A stretch of DNA of 11,757 nt from RGIG5612 sp017511185. Lineage in GTDB: Bacteria > Bacillota > Clostridia > Lachnospirales > Lachnospiraceae. A program made the position numbers and the translations under genes. How positions within the stretch are numbered: position 1 is the first letter of the stretch; each line of letters starts with the position of its first letter. Of this stretch, positions 1-7,341 are shown in pieces. The stretch spans positions 1 through 11,757 of the forward strand of contig JAFWLF010000020.1 in assembly GCA_017511185.1 (NCBI GenBank), given 5' to 3'. The notes beneath the pieces are model-generated. The model did no database searches and was not told where the DNA came from. It saw only the letters and a program-made list of their open reading frames with translations.

Positions 1-1269
1 GGTTTTATCAGAAACTCACAAATGCTGGAGTATGCTGCCAAAGAAAAGCCTCTGGTAGTTGCATTCTGGAATGGAAGCAGCACCGGAACCAAAGACACAC
101 TTGATAAAGCGGAACAGATGGGGATCACGCGCTATGTCTTTAGCTATAACGAGAAGGATATCCTGAACGAAAAACGGCCGGTGAAGATTTGGCTGGATGA
201 TATCCGGCCTGCTCCGGAGGGATATTATCACTGCCACAGCGTGGGGGAAGCAAAAAGGAATATCCTCAAATGCGAGCAGAACGGACGGATGATAGACGTC
301 ATTGACTGTGATCATGACCTGGGGGACTTCGCGAAAGACGGAGGCGACGGGATCTGCCTCATAGACTGGCTGAGAGAAAGAGAGGCTTATTATTATGAGA
401 TCGTGATTCATACAATGAATCCGGTCGGAAGAAAGAACATGCAGAAAGCTTTGGATCGATACAAGGAAGAGGAATGGAAAGATTTTGAAAAAATAGCGGA
501 TGCAGCTAATGATGAAGCTTATTATACCGTGTGCGCTATTCAGATTGCGGCTTCTTATTTTCAGGAACAGCTATACAGAGAGGAAGGCGCAGACGCGCTG
601 GAGTGGCTGAAAAACAAGGGACTTACGGATGAGTCCATAAAGAGATTTAACCTGGGTTATACCGGCAAAACAAAGGAGGGGCTGTATCGGTATCTGACGG
701 AAGCAGGATTCGGGGAAGAGGAAGACATTACGAAAACCATCCTTTCCTACTACCGGAAGATGACAGCGCATAACTATTTTTTAAACCGCATTATGTTTCC
801 GATCAGAGGGTGGAGGCAGGTTTATTCTTTTTGCGGTCGCACGCTGGGTAATGACGGACCAGTGTACCTGTATGCCCCGGAGAATGGATCTTTTGATAAA
901 AAATTTAATATTTACGGCCTGGCCTTGGCAGAAGAAAGCGGAAAAACAGAGCTGATCCTCTGCGAGGGATACCTGGACGTCATCCTCCTCCATCAGGAAG
1001 GATTTACGAACGCAGTGAGCATTCCCTGGTCCCCTCTGACAAAAATGCAGGCAGCTGTTTTAAAGCAATTTGCCGACAGTGTGATCCTTTCCTATGATTC
1101 GGATGAGGCCGGGAAGAGGAACGCTGCCCGGGCTGCCGGGCTGTTAAAAGAAGCAGGACTGATGGTGAAAAAACTGGATGTATCTCCGTACCGGGATCCT
1201 TATGAATTGCTGCGCAAGGAAGGAAAAAAGGGATACCGCCGCAGGCTGGAAGAGGCGGAAACACTTTGA
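1..1269 (+). CDS. YspA-like SLOG / cREC receiver / DnaG-core (Toprim) fusion, 5'-partial
   Basis: The reading frame is open through base 1. The ATG at base 22 lacks a ribosome-binding site and lies inside a conserved domain, so the true start is upstream. Residues below count from that Met. Residues 1-45 (AFWNGSSTGTKDTLDKA) match the C-terminal half of YspA/DUF2493 SLOG domains, which are thought to bind nucleotides or their derivatives. Residues 53-150 (KIWLDDIRPAP, DCDHDLGD, IHTMNPVGRKNM) match the receiver-like domain called cREC or cyclic-phosphate processing receiver. Residues ~165-405 are a DnaG-type catalytic core: YFQEQLY, then ALEWLKNKGLTDESIKRFNLGY, then Toprim CEGYLDV (Glu315, Asp319) and YDSDEAG (Asp359, Asp361). 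No CHC2 zinc finger and no DnaB-binding C-terminal domain are visible in the part shown. It is probably a nucleotide-sensing primase or Toprim effector rather than the housekeeping primase. Domain calls are firm; function is inferred. Confidence 0.85.
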   Translation, partial: GFIRNSQMLEYAAKEKPLVVAFWNGSSTGTKDTLDKAEQMGITRYVFSYNEKDILNEKRPVKIWLDDIRPAPEGYYHCHSVGEAKRNILKCEQNGRMIDVIDCDHDLGDFAKDGGDGICLIDWLREREAYYYEIVIHTMNPVGRKNMQKALDRYKEEEWKDFEKIADAANDEAYYTVCAIQIAASYFQEQLYREEGADALEWLKNKGLTDESIKRFNLGYTGKTKEGLYRYLTEAGFGEEEDITKTILSYYRKMTAHNYFLNRIMFPIRGWRQVYSFCGRTLGNDGPVYLYAPENGSFDKKFNIYGLALAEESGKTELILCEGYLDVILLHQEGFTNAVSIPWSPLTKMQAAVLKQFADSVILSYDSDEAGKRNAARAAGLLKEAGLMVKKLDVSPYRDPYELLRKEGKKGYRRRLEEAETL

Positions 1270-1362
1270 AACTGCCAGAGCGGGGAATGGGACAAAAATG
1301 GTACATAGCCAAACTTATAATAGGACTGTAAAGGATAAAACAGAGTAAAAAGGAGGTCGCAA
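1270..1362 (+). promoter_or_regulatory. Intergenic region with a possible -10 box and strong ribosome-binding site
   Basis: The 93-bp gap contains TATAAT at 1316-1321 with no convincing -35 hexamer at the usual distance. An AAAGGAGG Shine-Dalgarno sequence lies a few bases before the ATG at 1363. The next gene could have its own weak promoter or be read from the upstream gene. No terminator hairpin is evident. Confidence 0.4.
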
Positions 1363-2427
1363 ATGAACCTGTACCGTTTTATCAATTCCAAAGACATAAG
1401 AACACACCTTGAGCAGATGGGGTATGAATTCAATTCACTGGAAGCAGCCTGGCTGATCTATCAGTGCCGCACTGCATCCATCGAAGAAAAGCATAAAGCC
1501 TGGGAGGAACTGATCGCAACCATGCCGGACTGCCGCGTCGAAGAACGCGACTACTTTGTCAGGCGTGACAGCCTGCATGAATTCTTAAAAGACTATATGT
1601 TCCTTGAGAAGAAACTGCTTAAAGCCTTTTATCGGGATGATGACTCGTCTGTGTATACAGTTCACTTCTTTTGTCCACGAACTGATAAATTCGAAGACCT
1701 TTGGGAAACAAACCGTAACCGGATGTTTGGAACCTATCCGAAATGTTTAGAATATGCAGCATGTTTTTCTGAAGATTGCAGTAACGTGGTGATCCGGAAG
1801 TATAGACTAAACGATACCGATTATCTTGAGCTTACGATGCTCCCGAATCAGACCGCGATGTCGATCCATGCCAGTACGAGCCAGCTGAACAGCAAGCAGC
1901 CCGATGGTCTTTTATGCGAAAAAGAATTTGACCTCTATTACCGCAGCTTTTCAGGTCTTTGCTTTTTCTTTCCGACCACGTTTAAAAAAGGAGATATCCT
2001 CTGGGATCCTACTGCAATGATCGGCGGCCAGCTTAGCCCGCGTGTTTTTATCAGCACTTATCTGGAAACAGAATCGGAAGAAGAAAGAGAAAAGATCCTT
2101 GAGCGAGGCGATATCGATTCTATGGGTGTGCATGGGTATCATATCGACCCGGAGACCGGTTTTACGGATATTGAGGCCAACGAGACAACCGAAAATGCAC
2201 TCTATAATTCCATGAACTACATGAACCTGGAATACTTTCCGTTTGAACTGAAGAATCATTATCGGATCCTGAAAGCGGTCAGCAGTTATGTAAAAGGAGA
2301 GATCCGCCTGCCTCTGTTTGCGCAGGCCTATCATCAGATTCTGAATGAGGAGGCGGTTTCAGCAAATCTCGGGCTATTGGGGTTGGATTATGAAGACGAG
2401 CTGCCTCTGGCGGGTTTTGGCAGATAA
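1363..2427 (+). CDS. Uncharacterised protein, 354 aa
   Basis: The start is well supported by an AAAGGAGG ribosome-binding site just upstream. The N-terminus (NSKDIRTHLEQMGYEFNSLE, about residues 8-27, followed by AAWLIYQCR) resembles hypothetical proteins I associate with gut Lachnospiraceae, but I know no function for them. The protein is soluble, without signal peptide or membrane helix. A middle segment has FFFPTTFKKGDILWDP near residues 201-216, followed by an acidic Glu-rich stretch (residues ~234-250) and a tyrosine- and asparagine-rich stretch (280-300). No catalytic motif is recognisable. It is followed about 15 bp downstream by another uncharacterised gene in the same direction, so the two are probably co-transcribed and may work together. 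Confidence 0.8.
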   Translation: MNLYRFINSKDIRTHLEQMGYEFNSLEAAWLIYQCRTASIEEKHKAWEELIATMPDCRVEERDYFVRRDSLHEFLKDYMFLEKKLLKAFYRDDDSSVYTVHFFCPRTDKFEDLWETNRNRMFGTYPKCLEYAACFSEDCSNVVIRKYRLNDTDYLELTMLPNQTAMSIHASTSQLNSKQPDGLLCEKEFDLYYRSFSGLCFFFPTTFKKGDILWDPTAMIGGQLSPRVFISTYLETESEEEREKILERGDIDSMGVHGYHIDPETGFTDIEANETTENALYNSMNYMNLEYFPFELKNHYRILKAVSSYVKGEIRLPLFAQAYHQILNEEAVSANLGLLGLDYEDELPLAGFGR

Positions 2428-2442
2428 AAGGAGATGCGGAAG

Positions 2443-3348
2443 ATGGAGAATGATCAGGGAAACATGTATTGGGAGATATGTGGAAAAGAATTAAGTGAGG
2501 AGGATCTGAAGTTTCTTAGAAGTCAGTTTGAATTCTTCTCTGATTATCCGCGTGAATTTTGTACAGAATGCATTGGAACCATCCTGGATGAGGCGCTTTC
2601 GAGGTGGCGCGGAAACAGAGGAGCGAAAGACCATAACATGCCAGAGGGAGCCGCCGGTTTTAATCTTTATCAGCAGATGTTCTTACATGACATCGGAAAC
2701 CTGTTCGGCATGCAGTTCTTAATCGAGTATATAAGAGGGAATCCAGACACGTTAAAAGATATCTACAGCCTGAAGACCTGTTTCTGGCACCGCCGGGAAC
2801 TCTTAAAAAAGAAAATGTGTGAAAACATCCTTTCGGTCTCGATCGGGGATACAGATTTTGACGCGGAAGCGTTCATCGCGTATGAACAGAAGGCAGGATC
2901 CCTTTGCGAATACGCACTGTACCGGAAACTCTATGACGAACACTACCGGCTACTCCTGGATTCCTATAAGCCCTGGGAGTATGAAGATACGTTCTGTATC
3001 GTAAAACCGCCGGAAGACATCCCGGAACTCTTAAGGGCCTGTAATTATGATGATCAGGGGAATGCGAGGGGGCCTTTCGTATACCGCGTGATCGACGGCG
3101 ATCTGAAAGTGCTCCTGGTCAGGGCAAGGACCACGGGACGGCTCCTGGAATACTATTACATCCAGGATAACAATATGATCTGCGTGACAGTTCCATCGGA
3201 GGAAACGGACTGCTGCGTCACAGCGCAGACATATGCGGATTCCAAAAAGCTGACACTTTTAAATCATACAACAGACTATGTGTTCCGGGAGGATGCTTTC
3301 CTGGAAGCACTGACTGCGCAGTACCGGATGGGGAAAGGGCTATCATAA
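2443..3348 (+). CDS. Uncharacterised protein, 301 aa
   Basis: The Met at 2443 is preferred over the in-frame Met at 2434. The AAAAGGAG ribosome-binding site (2427-2433) directly abuts the earlier ATG but sits about 9 bases before the later one. No family is recognised. The N-terminal half is helical and acidic, with a cysteine-containing stretch (REFCTECIG) and LYQQMFLHDIGNLFGMQFLIEYIRG. The C-terminal ~90 residues (FVYRVIDGDLKVLLVRAR onward) look like a small beta-rich domain. No signal peptide or transmembrane segment is evident. The ribosome-binding site overlaps the stop codon of the preceding unknown gene, which suggests one transcript. Convergent with the yitT-like gene that follows. 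Confidence 0.75.
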   Translation: MENDQGNMYWEICGKELSEEDLKFLRSQFEFFSDYPREFCTECIGTILDEALSRWRGNRGAKDHNMPEGAAGFNLYQQMFLHDIGNLFGMQFLIEYIRGNPDTLKDIYSLKTCFWHRRELLKKKMCENILSVSIGDTDFDAEAFIAYEQKAGSLCEYALYRKLYDEHYRLLLDSYKPWEYEDTFCIVKPPEDIPELLRACNYDDQGNARGPFVYRVIDGDLKVLLVRARTTGRLLEYYYIQDNNMICVTVPSEETDCCVTAQTYADSKKLTLLNHTTDYVFREDAFLEALTAQYRMGKGLS

Positions 3349-3358
3349 ATGGTAGGGG

Positions 3359-3374
3359 TGTAAATGTTTTTACA
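3359..3374. terminator. Short hairpin between convergent genes (weak terminator candidate)
   Basis: TGTAAA at 3359-3364 pairs perfectly with TTTACA at 3369-3374 around a 4-nt loop, between two convergent stop codons. The stem is AU-rich and has no long T-tract, so efficiency as a rho-independent terminator is doubtful. Confidence 0.3.
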
Positions 3375-3375
3375 A

Positions 3376-4266
3376 TTATAACCTTCGTTCAAAATTTCCG
3401 AAGATCCGGGTGCCCTCGTTAAATGTGATAAAGGCATCCGGATCGTGTTCTTTTACTGTGGCAACCAGTTCCGGCGCCTCGTACTTGGAAAGAACGATCA
3501 TAAATGCCGTCTTATCTTTTCCGGAGTATCCGCCTTCCGCAGGCAGCTTTGTGATGCCGCGGTCCAGCTTAAGGATCAGTGCTTTCCTAAGCTCTTCGGA
3601 AGGATTGTCCGTAACGATAAATGCCTGCACGTTGATGTTTTGCTGATGCAGTTTATCGGTAACAAACGTGCAGACAGCAGAGTAAACAATGGAATAGATG
3701 GCAACCTGAATATTGAACATCAAAAGACAGATCACATACAGTACGACATCGACAATCAGATTGACACGCCCGACCGAAAAGCGGGTGCCTTTTTTTATCA
3801 GCATCAATCCGATCAGATCTGTCCCGCCGCCAGGTGTGGCTGCCCAGAGCGAAACTCCGGTGCCTGCTCCCGTGATCACGCCTCCGACAAGACAATTGGT
3901 GATAATGTCTCCCTGAATGACGGCTTTCACCGGAATGATGGACAGGAATAAAGTAACCACCGCGATATTTAAGATCGCGCGGAAAACAAATTTCTTATCC
4001 AGCTTGACCCAGGCAAGGATCATGATCGGAATGTTAGCAAGGAAATATAAAATACCTGCAATATCAAAAGACGGTGTGATATGCAGATAAGTGATCAGCA
4101 GCGTACGGATCAGCTGGCAGTAACCCATAAGGCCTCCATTGTAAAGGCCCAGCGGAACGATAAATAAATTAACCCCTAACGAATATAAAAGCCCGCCAAG
4201 TGTTGCTGCAATGGCGCGCTTTAATTCGGTCGCGACGGGGCTTTTTCCCGGAATCAGATAGTGCAT
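3376..4266 (-). CDS. YitT family membrane protein (YitT membrane domain plus DUF2179)
   Basis: The 296-residue product has the usual YitT-family layout: about five or six hydrophobic segments over residues ~15-205, with the family signature ATPGGGTDLIG at 142-153, then a cytosolic C-terminal DUF2179 domain (~216-285) containing LDRGITKLPAEGGYSGKDK and EHDPDAFITFNE. Length and order fit full-length members. The transported substrate and physiological role of this family are not established. The ATG at 4266 is preceded by an AAGAGGTC ribosome-binding site and a near-consensus promoter. The gene appears monocistronic, convergent with the unknown gene at 2443 and divergent from the IreB-like gene. 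Confidence 0.93.
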   Translation of the reverse strand: MHYLIPGKSPVATELKRAIAATLGGLLYSLGVNLFIVPLGLYNGGLMGYCQLIRTLLITYLHITPSFDIAGILYFLANIPIMILAWVKLDKKFVFRAILNIAVVTLFLSIIPVKAVIQGDIITNCLVGGVITGAGTGVSLWAATPGGGTDLIGLMLIKKGTRFSVGRVNLIVDVVLYVICLLMFNIQVAIYSIVYSAVCTFVTDKLHQQNINVQAFIVTDNPSEELRKALILKLDRGITKLPAEGGYSGKDKTAFMIVLSKYEAPELVATVKEHDPDAFITFNEGTRIFGNFERRL

Positions 4267-4301
4267 GATGTCTTGACCTCTTGTATAAAAATTGCATGGG
4301 T

Positions 4302-4329
4302 ATCATAGCATTTTAAAAATAATTGTCAA
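4302..4329 (-). promoter_or_regulatory. Sigma-A type promoter of the yitT-family gene
   Basis: On the minus strand TTGACA (4324-4329) and TATGAT (4302-4307) are separated by 16 bp, close to the housekeeping consensus, and lie about 36 bp before the ATG at 4266. Confidence 0.75.
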
Positions 4330-4370
4330 TTTGCCAGAGCATCATGGTAAAGGATTCAGACCAGGAATTG

Positions 4371-4376
4371 TATAAT
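4371..4376 (+). promoter_or_regulatory. Candidate -10 box upstream of the IreB-like gene
   Basis: A perfect TATAAT lies about 60 bp before the ATG at 4436. No good -35 hexamer is visible at 16-18 bp, so an activator or a weak promoter is possible. Confidence 0.4.
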
Positions 4377-4435
4377 CAATCAATTACTGCTAAACTTAGA
4401 CTCAACAAGATACTACTACAGAAAGGGATACGAAA

Positions 4436-4651
4436 ATGACAAGCGAAGAAAGAGCAGAGAGACGAGAAGCATTATCACAAGCATATTACGTGCTGGAAAA
4501 ATATGGCTATAATCCAATCAATCAGATTACAGGTTATTTGGTCACTGGTGATGAAACTTATATTTCTACAAAAGAAAATGCCAGAAGTATGATCAGAAAA
4601 TTTGATCCGGACGAGTTGATTGAAGAACTTTTGACGGAATATTTCGGATAA
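4436..4651 (+). CDS. IreB-like (UPF0297) small regulatory protein
   Basis: The 71-residue protein contains the IreB/UPF0297 signature: YGYNPINQITGYLVTGD, then YIS, ENARSMIRKF and DELIEELLTEYF. IreB of Enterococcus is a small dimeric protein phosphorylated near its N-terminus by the PASTA kinase IreK, and it modulates cephalosporin tolerance. This copy has a different, shorter charged N-terminus (MTSEERAERREALSQ) without an obvious counterpart of the two-threonine phosphorylation region. It also sits between yitT-family and nudC genes rather than in the usual alaS-ireB-ruvX neighbourhood, so it is likely a paralogue. GAAAGGG about 8 bases upstream supports the start. Family assignment is firm; function in this organism is inferred. 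Confidence 0.85.
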   Translation: MTSEERAERREALSQAYYVLEKYGYNPINQITGYLVTGDETYISTKENARSMIRKFDPDELIEELLTEYFG

Positions 4652-4662
4652 GCGGAATTTCT

Positions 4663-5493
4663 TTATTTCCAGAACACGCCGTGTTCTTTGAACATGCGCA
4701 TCATTTCATTGGTTAAACTGTAGGAATCTGGCTGCAGCTCTATTTCTGCAGGCAGTTTCCACAGGGCAAGTTTGAGTTCATTTTTATCTATCTTGATCTC
4801 TGCACTGCCATCGGCCTCACAGTAATAACCCGTCAGCATATCGTTGGCGATTCCCCAAGGCTGTGACTTGTAGTAAGTCACATTTTTAACTTTCAGGCCG
4901 GTCTCTTCCATGACTTCTCTTGCAACGGTCTCTTCTAACGTTTCACCAATCTCTGCAAACCCTGCAACAAGAGCATAGTAGCCATAGCCTTCTTTATATT
5001 GAGTAACCAGAAGACGCTCGCCATCGGTCACGCCCACGATGACTGCCGGCATGATACGCGGATATGTATTTTTGCTGCAGTGCGGACAGTGCATGGCGCG
5101 CTCGTAATCGCTGTGCACGTTCTTGCCGCCGCATCGTCCGCAGTAGACACTGTCCTTGTACCAGGAAGCCAGATGATATCCGGTAAACATGATCATGCCG
5201 TAAACATTATCGGCACCCCGTCTTAAAGAAAAGAGGTCGCGGTATTCAAAACCATCCAGTTCATAGATGGTTCCGCTAAGATCCAGAAAATATTCCGTTT
5301 CATCGATTGCAAAAGCATAGACGGCGCCATCCGGCTTTCCGATCTGTTCATAAGTCGGGATGGTGATGCCTTCATTCGTAACGCTCACCAGCATTTTCCG
5401 CTCATCAAAACAAAGGACCGGTGATTCATTTACCGGAGCCGCATCTTTTCTGTACTCATTATGAAATTTGTGTGGTGCTATATCTTGAATCAT
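4663..5493 (-). CDS. nudC: NADH pyrophosphatase (Nudix hydrolase NudC)
   Basis: NudC hydrolyses NAD(H) to NMN(H) and AMP and can remove NAD caps from RNA. Counting from the Met at 5493 (276 aa), a zinc ribbon is formed by Cys118, Cys121, Cys136 and Cys139 (CGRCG and CPHC). The Nudix box runs 178-200 (GFAEIGETLEETVAREVMEE then TGL), and the NudC-specific SQPW motif is at 210-213, here followed by GIANDM instead of the usual PFPxS. An upstream in-frame Met at 5547 was rejected because it overlaps the first 21-bp repeat and has no ribosome-binding site; homologues typically begin near MIQDIAPH. The ribosome-binding site of the chosen start is also modest (AGGA 4 bases away), and a TTG four codons upstream, behind AAAAAAGG, is an alternative. 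It is divergent from the Pr6Pr operon. Confidence 0.93.
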   Translation of the reverse strand: MIQDIAPHKFHNEYRKDAAPVNESPVLCFDERKMLVSVTNEGITIPTYEQIGKPDGAVYAFAIDETEYFLDLSGTIYELDGFEYRDLFSLRRGADNVYGMIMFTGYHLASWYKDSVYCGRCGGKNVHSDYERAMHCPHCSKNTYPRIMPAVIVGVTDGERLLVTQYKEGYGYYALVAGFAEIGETLEETVAREVMEETGLKVKNVTYYKSQPWGIANDMLTGYYCEADGSAEIKIDKNELKLALWKLPAEIELQPDSYSLTNEMMRMFKEHGVFWK

Positions 5494-5542
5494 AATTCCT
5501 AACAAGGATACCTTTTTTGTACCTGTATGGCAAGCAGCATTG

Positions 5543-5594
5543 TCCATTCAGGTCTCAAAAACGTCCATTCAGGTTTCAAAACGTTCCATTTAGG
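5543..5594 (+). repeat. Three direct repeats at 21-bp spacing (LytTR-type operator candidate)
   Basis: TCCATTCAGG begins at 5543 and 5564, and TCCATTTAGG at 5585, exactly 21 bp apart, with a shared spacer resembling TTCAAAAACG. Two helical turns between 9-10 bp half-sites is the hallmark of LytTR-domain response regulator sites (ComE, BlpR, AgrA). The array lies immediately upstream of the -35 region of the Pr6Pr operon promoter and matches the array at 10494-10568. The regulator identity is inferred; none is encoded in the window. Confidence 0.75.
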
Positions 5595-5603
5595 TGCGTG
5601 GAG

Positions 5604-5632
5604 TTTCACAGGAAGAGAAAGCGTGGTAAAAT
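5604..5632 (+). promoter_or_regulatory. Extended -10 promoter of the Pr6Pr operon
   Basis: TGGTAAAAT (TG at 5624-5625, -10 hexamer 5627-5632) is an extended -10 element. A poor -35 (TTTCAC at 5604-5609, 17 bp spacing) follows directly on the 21-bp repeat array, the arrangement expected for an activator-dependent promoter. Confidence 0.55.
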
Positions 5633-5681
5633 ATTCGGGGATTATTTGTATCCTTTCGTTACGTTTTATTTAGGGGGAAAG

Positions 5682-6371
5682 ATGAATAAAATGACACGCG
5701 GCACCGTGGTCTCACTGGTGCTGAAAGTACTGATCATTATATCGGTGGTCGTGGGCACCATCTTAAGCACCATCGCCGGGAGAGCGGCCTTTATGGGCGG
5801 CAAATACGTCTTCACGTACTTTACCATCCAGTCGAATATTGGAATCGGGCTGATCTGCCTTGTCGGCTTCATCCTCTTACTGAGCCGGAAAAAGATCGGC
5901 AATGCATGGTATGTGATCAAGTTTATGGGAACCGTTTCCATCACACTGACAGGTCTGGTGTTCTGCTTTATCCTGGCGCCGACACTGGGCGATAAAGCCT
6001 GGAACATACAAAACACTCTGACACACGTAGTTGTGCCGGCCTTAAGCATCGTCGACTTCTTTATTACCGGCGTGCACAGTCAGCTGAAAAAGCGGCACGT
6101 ATTCTTTGTCATGCTGCCGCCGCTGGCTTATGCCATCTACGCGGGGATCGCTTACGTTAACAACTGGCAGTTTTCAGTGGGAAGAAACTATCCGTATTTC
6201 TTCCTGAACTGGGGAAGCCCGGCCGGTGCCTTTGGTTTTACCAGGGAACTTCCGTTCATGGGATGCGGCTGGTGGATCATCGCCATCCTGATCCTGTTAG
6301 TGGTGGTTGGCCTGTTATATTTGTGGATACTGAAACTGATCAAAAAGAAAGGCAATCATGGGACTGTTTGA
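5682..6371 (+). CDS. Pr6Pr family integral membrane protein
   Basis: The start at 5682 follows AGGGGGAAAG; upstream in-frame codons cross the repeat array and promoter and are not coding. The 229-residue protein has six hydrophobic helices (about 11-31, 45-67, 80-100, 115-132, 138-160, 197-218). The motif YFTIQSN (46-52) and a conserved-looking His in NTLTHVVVPALSIVD (His115) are typical of Pr6Pr proteins. Family function is not established. The pairing of a Thr in one early helix with a His in a later one recalls the Thr/His catalytic pair of FAR-17a/AIG1/ADTRP fatty-acid-ester hydrolases, but that link is inference. First gene of a five-gene operon; its 3' end overlaps the next gene by 14 bp. 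Confidence 0.85.
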   Translation: MNKMTRGTVVSLVLKVLIIISVVVGTILSTIAGRAAFMGGKYVFTYFTIQSNIGIGLICLVGFILLLSRKKIGNAWYVIKFMGTVSITLTGLVFCFILAPTLGDKAWNIQNTLTHVVVPALSIVDFFITGVHSQLKKRHVFFVMLPPLAYAIYAGIAYVNNWQFSVGRNYPYFFLNWGSPAGAFGFTRELPFMGCGWWIIAILILLVVVGLLYLWILKLIKKKGNHGTV

Positions 6372-7305
6372 TAAAAAACCTTTAAATGAATTATTGGAGC
6401 AGAGGCCGGACCAGCTGCTGGCCAACAATGCCTCCGCTTTGTTTTTCCCGGATCCGACCTGGGCTTATGAAAAGAATACCGGGCTTCCGATGATGTTCCG
6501 CTTCTCGGCAAGACTGGGGGATATCCCGATCGCGGAGCGGACGCTGTGCAAGAAAGATAAGGGAATGGATGCGATCGGAAGAAAACATTTGAAAGAGCAG
6601 GTGGATGTACATACGTTTCTGGATATCCTCAAGAAGAGGAACTGCTATATAAATGCGCTGATCCCGATGTTTATGGAATTGTATGGAATGAAGGAAGACC
6701 TGATCGATCATTGCGGCACCCTGGAGCAGCTCTTTGCGGATGCATCCTATGATGCGGCCATGGAGGCAATGGAGTGGGCTGCAAAGAACCACGCGGGCGC
6801 AGAACTTTTCCGCCAGGCACTTTCAAAAGCCCCGGATAAGAATGCCTTGTTCCCGTATGCCGGATTGGAAGAAGATTCCCGGGACATGGTCACTAAGAAA
6901 TATGATTTTTGCGAGAGTCAGAGAGTATTCCTGAAAGACCTGCTGAGAGATGCATGCCAGCATTATGATAAATTAAAGTATACAACGGATCCGAAAAAGA
7001 ATGATTATTTTGAGCTCCAGACAGCTGTAAGGGTCGTCATCCTCTGGCTGGCCATGCATAAGGTCTCGTGGGCGATCAAGAAGTACTATGACGGATCCTT
7101 GATGACGGATAATAAAGGGGAAGTGCAGAAGCATTTCCCGCTTGGCTACTTTTATTCGAATATCGATACCAATTATTTTCATGATATTGCATTGCGGAAC
7201 AAAGCTTATGCGTATTCGATTGAGAAGGCTAACAAGCTGCTGCAGGATGCAGAGTTTGACAGAGCGAAAATGATACAGCATATGAGCGAAGCAAAGAAAA
7301 AATAA
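6358..7305 (+). CDS. Uncharacterised protein, 315 aa
   Basis: The ATG lies inside the 3' end of the Pr6Pr gene (14-bp overlap), preceded by AAGAAAGG, so translation is probably coupled. The protein is soluble and largely helical, with no signal peptide or membrane segment. Features seen include MGLFDKKPLNELLEQRP at the start, an aromatic-rich middle (LFPYAGLEED, TKKYDF), the hydrophobic helix AVRVVILWLAMHKVSWAIKKYY, and a Lys/Ala-rich end. I do not recognise a family or catalytic motif. Coupling to Pr6Pr suggests the two act together. Confidence 0.8.
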   Translation: MGLFDKKPLNELLEQRPDQLLANNASALFFPDPTWAYEKNTGLPMMFRFSARLGDIPIAERTLCKKDKGMDAIGRKHLKEQVDVHTFLDILKKRNCYINALIPMFMELYGMKEDLIDHCGTLEQLFADASYDAAMEAMEWAAKNHAGAELFRQALSKAPDKNALFPYAGLEEDSRDMVTKKYDFCESQRVFLKDLLRDACQHYDKLKYTTDPKKNDYFELQTAVRVVILWLAMHKVSWAIKKYYDGSLMTDNKGEVQKHFPLGYFYSNIDTNYFHDIALRNKAYAYSIEKANKLLQDAEFDRAKMIQHMSEAKKK

Positions 7306-7341
7306 TAGCTGATTTTAAAGAAGCAGAGAAAGGGAACAAAA

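Noticed and set aside
1..1269. Housekeeping DnaG primase
   Set aside because: Extra SLOG and receiver domains precede the core, no CHC2 zinc finger is visible, and the helicase-interaction domain is missing.
5543..5594. CRISPR array
   Set aside because: The 21-bp unit is repeated nearly whole with no variable spacers of 30 bp or more, and no cas genes are present.
5517..5681. N-terminal extension of the Pr6Pr reading frame
   Set aside because: It crosses the 21-bp repeats and promoter, and a strong ribosome-binding site precedes the Met at 5682.
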